Origin: an uncultured Aquincola sp.
GTDB taxonomy: Bacteria > Pseudomonadota > Gammaproteobacteria > Burkholderiales > Burkholderiaceae
Reading direction: 5' to 3'
DNA: 9,835 nt
NCBI GenBank assembly: GCA_937883885.1
Contig: CAKZXL010000497.1
Location: forward strand, 1-9,835
Part shown: one piece after another, positions 6,665-9,835 of the stretch
Layout of the letters: each line of letters starts with the position of its first letter
How positions within the stretch are numbered: the stretch's first letter is position 1
Program-made: the position numbers and the translations under genes
The notes under the pieces: model-generated
Databases searched by the model: none
Told to the model about the DNA's origin: nothing
Seen by the model: the letters and a program-made list of their open reading frames with translations, nothing else

Positions 6665-7582
6665 ATGCAATCCATCATCGGCATCCTCATCATCCTGGGC
6701 TGCGTGTTCGGCGCCTTCGTGTTCCACGGCGGCGCACTGTCGATGATCTGGCAGCCGGTGGAGCTGGTCATCATCGTCGGCGCCGGTGCCGGCGCGCTGG
6801 TGCTGGGCAACCCCGGCCACGTGCTGTCGGAGCTGTGGCTGCAGGTGCGCAAGGTGATGCTGCGCAAGAAGCCGGGCGAAGACTTCCAGCGCCAGCTGCT
6901 GCTGCTGATGTACGAGCTGCTGCAGACCGCCGCCGGCGGCCTGAAGGCGCTGGACGCGCACGTCGAAGCGCCGCATGAAAGCGCTCTTTTCAAGCGTTAT
7001 CCGCTGATCCTGGAAGAGCCGAAGCTGCTCCACTTCATCGTCGACAACTTCCGCCTGATGGCGATGGGCAAGATCAACGCACACGAGCTGGAGGGTGTCC
7101 TCGAACAGGAGATCGAGGCCATCCACGAGGAGCTGATGCAGCCGGCCAAGTCGCTCGCCAAGATCGGCGAGGCGATGCCCGGCTTCGGCATCCTCGCAGC
7201 CGTGCTGGGCATCGTGATGACGATGAACGTCGTGGCCGACGGCGCCGCCATCGGCGAGATCGCGGTGCGCGTGGGTGCGGCCATGGTGGGCACCTTCATC
7301 GGCATCTTCATGTGCTATGGCCTGCTCGACCCCATCAGCATGATGATGAAGCAGCTGGTGGCCGAAGAGATGCAGGCGCTGGAATCGGTCAAGGTGGTGC
7401 TGTGCACCCACGTGGCCGGCAAGCCGCCGCTGCTGGCCATCGACGCCGGCCGCCGCCTGGTGCAGCTGAACATCAAGCCCAGCTTCGCGGTGCTCGAAGG
7501 CTGGATCGACAAGATGCAGAACGCCGGCGACCCGGATGCCACGCCGCAGCGCCGGGCGGGAGACAAGCGTGTCGAAGCCTGA
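6665..7582 (+). CDS. motA: Flagellar stator subunit MotA (LafT in lateral systems)
   Basis: A 305-residue inner-membrane protein; five MotA surround two MotB to make the ion-driven torque generator that pushes on FliG. Four membrane helices are visible, at about residues 2-20, 31-50, 169-190 and 201-222. QPVELVIIVGAGAGALVLGN matches TM2 of E. coli-type MotA. The two channel prolines are kept: Pro172 in MPGFGILAAVLG and Pro223 in YGLLDPIS. The large cytoplasmic loop includes HESALFKRYPLILEEP. By hand alignment to E. coli MotA, Arg90 is replaced by Ala89 and Glu98 by Asp97; both are FliG-facing charges. ATG 6665 lies 24 bases after the sigma gene without a clear ribosome site. The 3' end overlaps motB by 14 bases. 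The coupling ion cannot be decided from the sequence. Confidence 0.93.
   Translation: MQSIIGILIILGCVFGAFVFHGGALSMIWQPVELVIIVGAGAGALVLGNPGHVLSELWLQVRKVMLRKKPGEDFQRQLLLLMYELLQTAAGGLKALDAHVEAPHESALFKRYPLILEEPKLLHFIVDNFRLMAMGKINAHELEGVLEQEIEAIHEELMQPAKSLAKIGEAMPGFGILAAVLGIVMTMNVVADGAAIGEIAVRVGAAMVGTFIGIFMCYGLLDPISMMMKQLVAEEMQALESVKVVLCTHVAGKPPLLAIDAGRRLVQLNIKPSFAVLEGWIDKMQNAGDPDATPQRRAGDKRVEA
7558..7562 (+). promoter_or_regulatory. Ribosome binding site deciding the motB start
   Basis: GGGAG, lying in the last codons of motA, ends six bases before GTG 7569. The other possible start, ATG 7536, has no such sequence upstream and would overlap motA by 47 bases. I therefore prefer the GTG. Confidence 0.65.
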
Positions 7583-8609
7583 AGGCAAGGGCAAGGCTCA
7601 CCATGAAGAGACCGTCGTCAAGCGGGTCTCCGGCAAGGGCCACCATGACGACCATGGCGGCGCCTGGAAGGTGGCCTTCGCCGACTTCTGCCTGGCGCTG
7701 CTGTGCCTGTTCCTGGTGCTGTGGCTGATGGCCTCGCGCGAGCAGCAGGAAACCGCCGAGCAGCTGCGCATGGCGCAAGGCGGCAGCCCGATGGAAGGCG
7801 GCGGCGGCGGGCGCATTCCCGGCGAGCCGGGCAATCCGCTGGGCAGCCTGATCTCGCGCGAGCCGGTGCCTTCGCATGGCGAGGATTCGCAGAACCGCGA
7901 TGGTGCCGTGGGCGCGCGTGAGTCCGGCCAGGGCGCCGGCCCCACGCCCAAGCTGAGCAAGTCGCGCTACGAGTCGGAATCGGACATGGCCGAGCTGGCC
8001 CGCGTGATGGCCGAGGTCAGCCGCCGCGCCGGCCTGGAAGACAACCTGCAGGCGGTGATCACGCCCTTCGGCCTGCGCGTGATGCTGCACGACACCGACC
8101 GCGAAGGCATGTTCAAGCGCGGCAGCGCCATTCCCACCGAGCGCTTTCGCGCGCTGATGCAGGCCCTGGGCCCGCTGTTCGCGCAGATCGAGAACCAGCT
8201 GATGATCGTCGGCCACACCGACTCGCTGCCCTACGTGGAAAAGAGCCCGACGGCCTTTTCCAACTGGTCGCTGTCGAACAACCGGGCCGCCGCCGCCCGC
8301 ACCCACCTGCTGATGGGCGGCATGCCCGAGACCAGCGTGCTGCAGGTCACCGGCATGGCCGACCGTGCCCCGATGACCCCCGACAACCCGCGTGCCGACG
8401 TCAACCGCCGCATCGAGCTGATGGTGCTGACGCCCGACCAGGCCCGCAACGTGAGCGCCATGTACGGCATGCCCACGCGCAGCCAGGCGCTGGTGCCGGG
8501 CAGCCTCTCGGCCCTGCCGAACAAGCCCGAAGCCGGCGTGGCCGCGCTGCGCACGCAACTGCTGGCCGGGCGCGACGCCACGGCCACTCCGGTCGCCGGC
8601 GGCCGCTGA
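7569..8609 (+). CDS. motB: Flagellar stator subunit MotB (LafU in lateral systems)
   Basis: A 346-residue inner-membrane protein that anchors the stator to peptidoglycan and carries the ion-binding aspartate. The N terminus is rich in Lys and His (HHEET and GHHDDHGG). The single membrane helix is WKVAFADFCLALLCLFLVLW, with the essential Asp39, equivalent to Asp32 of E. coli MotB. A Gly-rich linker follows (about residues 70-135). The C-terminal OmpA-like peptidoglycan-binding domain has LMIVGHTDSLPY (Asp218) and NRRIELMVL (Arg280 or Arg281). I chose GTG 7569 because of the GGGAG before it. Starting at ATG 7536 would give 357 residues with an extra Arg-rich leader not usual in MotB. It overlaps motA by 14 bases, as fits fixed-ratio synthesis. 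Two cysteines (41 and 46) in the membrane helix are a small oddity. Confidence 0.94.
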   Translation: MSKPEGKGKAHHEETVVKRVSGKGHHDDHGGAWKVAFADFCLALLCLFLVLWLMASREQQETAEQLRMAQGGSPMEGGGGGRIPGEPGNPLGSLISREPVPSHGEDSQNRDGAVGARESGQGAGPTPKLSKSRYESESDMAELARVMAEVSRRAGLEDNLQAVITPFGLRVMLHDTDREGMFKRGSAIPTERFRALMQALGPLFAQIENQLMIVGHTDSLPYVEKSPTAFSNWSLSNNRAAAARTHLLMGGMPETSVLQVTGMADRAPMTPDNPRADVNRRIELMVLTPDQARNVSAMYGMPTRSQALVPGSLSALPNKPEAGVAALRTQLLAGRDATATPVAGGR

Positions 8610-8629
8610 CGACCACGGACGAACACGCC

Positions 8630-8950
8630 ATGAGAACTTCTTCCAAGACGTCTTCCTCCCGCAGCGGGCCGGTGCGCAGCGGTGCGGCCGGTGCCGGCAA
8701 GGTGGCCGCCACCAGCAGCCTGGGCGCCCTGGGTGCGCTGAGCGAGTCGGGCGCCCTTCAGGCTGGTGCGGCGCCGCAGGTGCTGCAGTCGGCGGTGCTG
8801 GGCCCGGCCCTGGCCGCGATGGCGCAGATGCCCGAGATCGACCATGCCAAGGTGGCCGAGCTGCGCGACGCCATCGCCCGCGGCGACCTGCAGTTCGACG
8901 CCGCCAAGCTGGCCGGCCTGATCCAGCGCTTTCACGGAGGGCGCGGCTGA
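8630..8950 (+). CDS. flgM: Anti-sigma-28 factor FlgM
   Basis: A 106-residue protein. FlgM binds sigma-28 and blocks late gene expression until the hook is complete, then leaves the cell through the flagellar export channel. The first 60 or so residues are Ser/Gly/Ala-rich and look disordered, as in known FlgM. The conserved sigma-binding C-terminal helices are at about residues 69-102: EIDHAKVAELRDAIARGDLQ, then FDAAKLAGLIQRF. This matches the family pattern of a VxxLRxAIAxGxYxVDxxKLAxxL type. The ATG lies 20 bases after the motB stop with only a weak ribosome site. Its stop overlaps the flgN start (TGATG). Being in the same run of genes as a sigma-28 gene, it most likely controls that sigma factor. 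Confidence 0.85.
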   Translation: MRTSSKTSSSRSGPVRSGAAGAGKVAATSSLGALGALSESGALQAGAAPQVLQSAVLGPALAAMAQMPEIDHAKVAELRDAIARGDLQFDAAKLAGLIQRFHGGRG

Positions 8951-9372
8951 TGAAACGCTCCGACGTGCTGCGTGCGCTGGTCTCCGGCGTGCATGCCGAC
9001 CAGACCGACTACCAGACGCTGCGTGGCCTGCTGGCCGAGCAGTTCCAGGCCGCGCTGCGCCACGACACCGCCACGCTCACCGACCTCGGCCAGCGCATCA
9101 CCGCGCTGGTGGCGGTGCTGGATGGCCGCCGCCGCGAGCGCATGCGTGGCGTCACGCTGCTGGACATCCGCCCGCCGGCCACGATGGCGCAGGTGATCGA
9201 CCTGTTCGCGCCCGCCATGCGCGGCCCGCTGCAGCAGCTGTGGCAGGGCCTGGAAGCCCTGGTGGTGGAGTGCAAGCAGCTCAACAGCCGCAACTGCCGG
9301 CTGCTGACCGAGCAGCACGCCCTGATGCAACGTGTACTGGCTGGGGAGGCCGATACCTATGTTCCGGCCTGA
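8950..9372 (+). CDS. flgN: FlgN-like flagellar chaperone
   Basis: A 140-residue, helical, soluble protein. FlgN is the export chaperone for the hook-filament junction proteins FlgK and FlgL. Evidence in the sequence is the size, long amphipathic helices at about residues 18-60 and 77-125 (LAEQFQAALRHDTATLTDL, then LQQLWQGLEALVVECKQLNS), the NSRNCRLLTEQ segment, which resembles the C-terminal N-x-x-N-x-x-L motif of FlgN proteins, and the position straight after flgM, a standard flgMN pair. The ATG overlaps the flgM stop by one base (8948-8952). No flgA or flgB gene follows, unlike the usual order. The final residues overlap the start of the flgJ-like gene by 14 bases. Confidence 0.82.
   Translation: MKRSDVLRALVSGVHADQTDYQTLRGLLAEQFQAALRHDTATLTDLGQRITALVAVLDGRRRERMRGVTLLDIRPPATMAQVIDLFAPAMRGPLQQLWQGLEALVVECKQLNSRNCRLLTEQHALMQRVLAGEADTYVPA
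9345..9349 (+). promoter_or_regulatory. Ribosome binding site of the flgJ-like gene
   Basis: GGAGG inside the end of flgN ends nine bases before ATG 9359. It is the strongest Shine-Dalgarno sequence in the right part of the window and supports that ATG as the start of the last gene. Confidence 0.7.
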
Positions 9373-9835
9373 CATCGCCCTGCTGGGCAGCGCAGCGCCC
9401 ACGGCGCCGACCGCCCCCACCGCGCCCTCGCTGCCCGGTGGCGGCGCCCGCTTCAGCCAGACCTTCAGGCAGCTCGACGGCGAGATTCGCGACTACATCG
9501 CCCATGGCTCGCGCGACAGCGGCGACGTGCCCGCGCTGAGCAGCGCCGCCCGCGCCTACCTGGCCCGCATGCAGGCCGGCGATGCCGGCACCGGCGCGCC
9601 GGCCGCCGCGACGGTGGCAGCACTGCCCGGCAGCGGCTCGCTGGCCGACAGCCAGGCTGGCTCGCCCGACCGCCAGGCCTTCCTGGGGCAGATCACCCCC
9701 TGGGCGGAACAAGCCTCGCAGCAGCTGGGCGTGGCGCCCGACATCCTGGCCGCGCATGCCGCGCTCGAATCGGGCTGGGGCCAGCGCCCGCTGCGCGCGG
9801 CCGATGGCAGCAGCACCCACAACCTGTTCGGCATC
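9359..9835 (+). CDS. flgJ: FlgJ-like flagellar peptidoglycan hydrolase, no rod-scaffold domain; 3' end outside the window
   Basis: The frame is open from ATG 9359 to the window end (159 residues). The last third shows the start of a FlgJ-type glucosaminidase domain: FLGQITPWAEQASQQLGVAP, then ILAAHAALESGWG and THNLFGI. Glu137 in ALESGWG is the expected catalytic acid, equivalent to Glu184 of Salmonella FlgJ. Such enzymes cut peptidoglycan so the rod can pass through the periplasm. The first 105 or so residues are Ala/Pro/Ser/Gly-rich, with an APTAPTAP repeat and a short SQTFRQLDGEIRDYIAHG helix. I find none of the QFEALFxxxMxKSMR pattern of the FlgJ rod-cap domain. A stop (TGA 9323-9325) upstream in frame rules out a longer N terminus. 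It starts 14 bases inside flgN. No classic signal peptide is seen, so export would be by the flagellar route or not known. Confidence 0.85.
   Translation, partial: MFRPDIALLGSAAPTAPTAPTAPSLPGGGARFSQTFRQLDGEIRDYIAHGSRDSGDVPALSSAARAYLARMQAGDAGTGAPAAATVAALPGSGSLADSQAGSPDRQAFLGQITPWAEQASQQLGVAPDILAAHAALESGWGQRPLRAADGSSTHNLFGI

Noticed and set aside
7536..7568. Earlier ATG start for motB at 7536
   Set aside because: It has no ribosome binding site and would overlap motA by 47 bases, whereas GTG 7569 has GGGAG at suitable spacing.
5894..8558. Antisense open frames opposite the sigma factor, motA and motB
   Set aside because: They are His/Gln/Leu/Ala-rich with no domain pattern and lie opposite well-recognised genes; a composition effect.
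1..9835. CRISPR arrays, tRNA or rRNA genes, insertion sequences, attachment sites
   Set aside because: No spaced repeats, cloverleaf sequences, transposase genes or element ends were seen; the window is continuously coding for flagellar proteins.

Overview
The window is about 9.8 kb of very GC-rich DNA, and every gene I can support lies on the + strand. It is the inside of a flagellar gene cluster: export ATPase and its partners, filament cap, chaperones, hook-length control, stator, flagellar sigma factor, anti-sigma factor, and the start of a peptidoglycan hydrolase. The base composition, the C/G-biased third positions and the protein types suggest a high-GC proteobacterium, most likely a betaproteobacterium of the Burkholderiales. 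No rRNA or housekeeping marker is present to prove this.

Layout, left to right: the 3' end of an Ala/Lys/Pro-rich gene, probably fliH (1-264); fliI (261-1571); fliJ (1568-2008); a 79-base gap; fliD (2088-3446); fliS (3454-3846); fliT (3839-4144); fliK (4141-5448); fliL (5452-5904); a sigma-28 gene, fliA/lafS (5912-6640); motA/lafT (6665-7582); motB/lafU (7569-8609); flgM (8630-8950); flgN (8950-9372); and a flgJ-like glucosaminidase gene cut by the window end (9359-9835). Most neighbours overlap by 1 to 14 bases or lie within 25 bases of each other. I see no convincing promoter or terminator, so the window reads as one long polycistron. No stretch over 300 bases lacks a gene.

The order fliHIJ-fliDSTKL-sigma28-motAB is the arrangement known from the lateral (Flag-2/Laf) flagellar systems of Vibrio parahaemolyticus, Aeromonas and E. 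coli Flag-2. There the block is fliHIJ, then lafBCDEF (fliDSTKL), lafS, lafT and lafU. The stator proteins are of the MotA/MotB class that includes LafT/LafU. The best reading is therefore a lateral-type secondary flagellum, not a new kind of system.

How the parts fit: FliI, FliJ and the upstream FliH-like protein energise export. FliS, FliT and FlgN are chaperones for flagellin, cap and hook-filament junction proteins. FliK measures the hook and FliD caps the filament. MotA/MotB, assisted by FliL, make the ion-driven stator. FliA drives late genes and FlgM restrains it until it is exported. FlgJ would cut peptidoglycan for the rod.

Points deserving a second look: a histone-H1-like tail on the gene before fliI; a FlgJ-like enzyme with no room for the rod-scaffold domain; a MotA with alanine where E. 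coli has Arg90; flgM, flgN and flgJ placed directly behind motAB; and no flagellin gene next to the cap gene.
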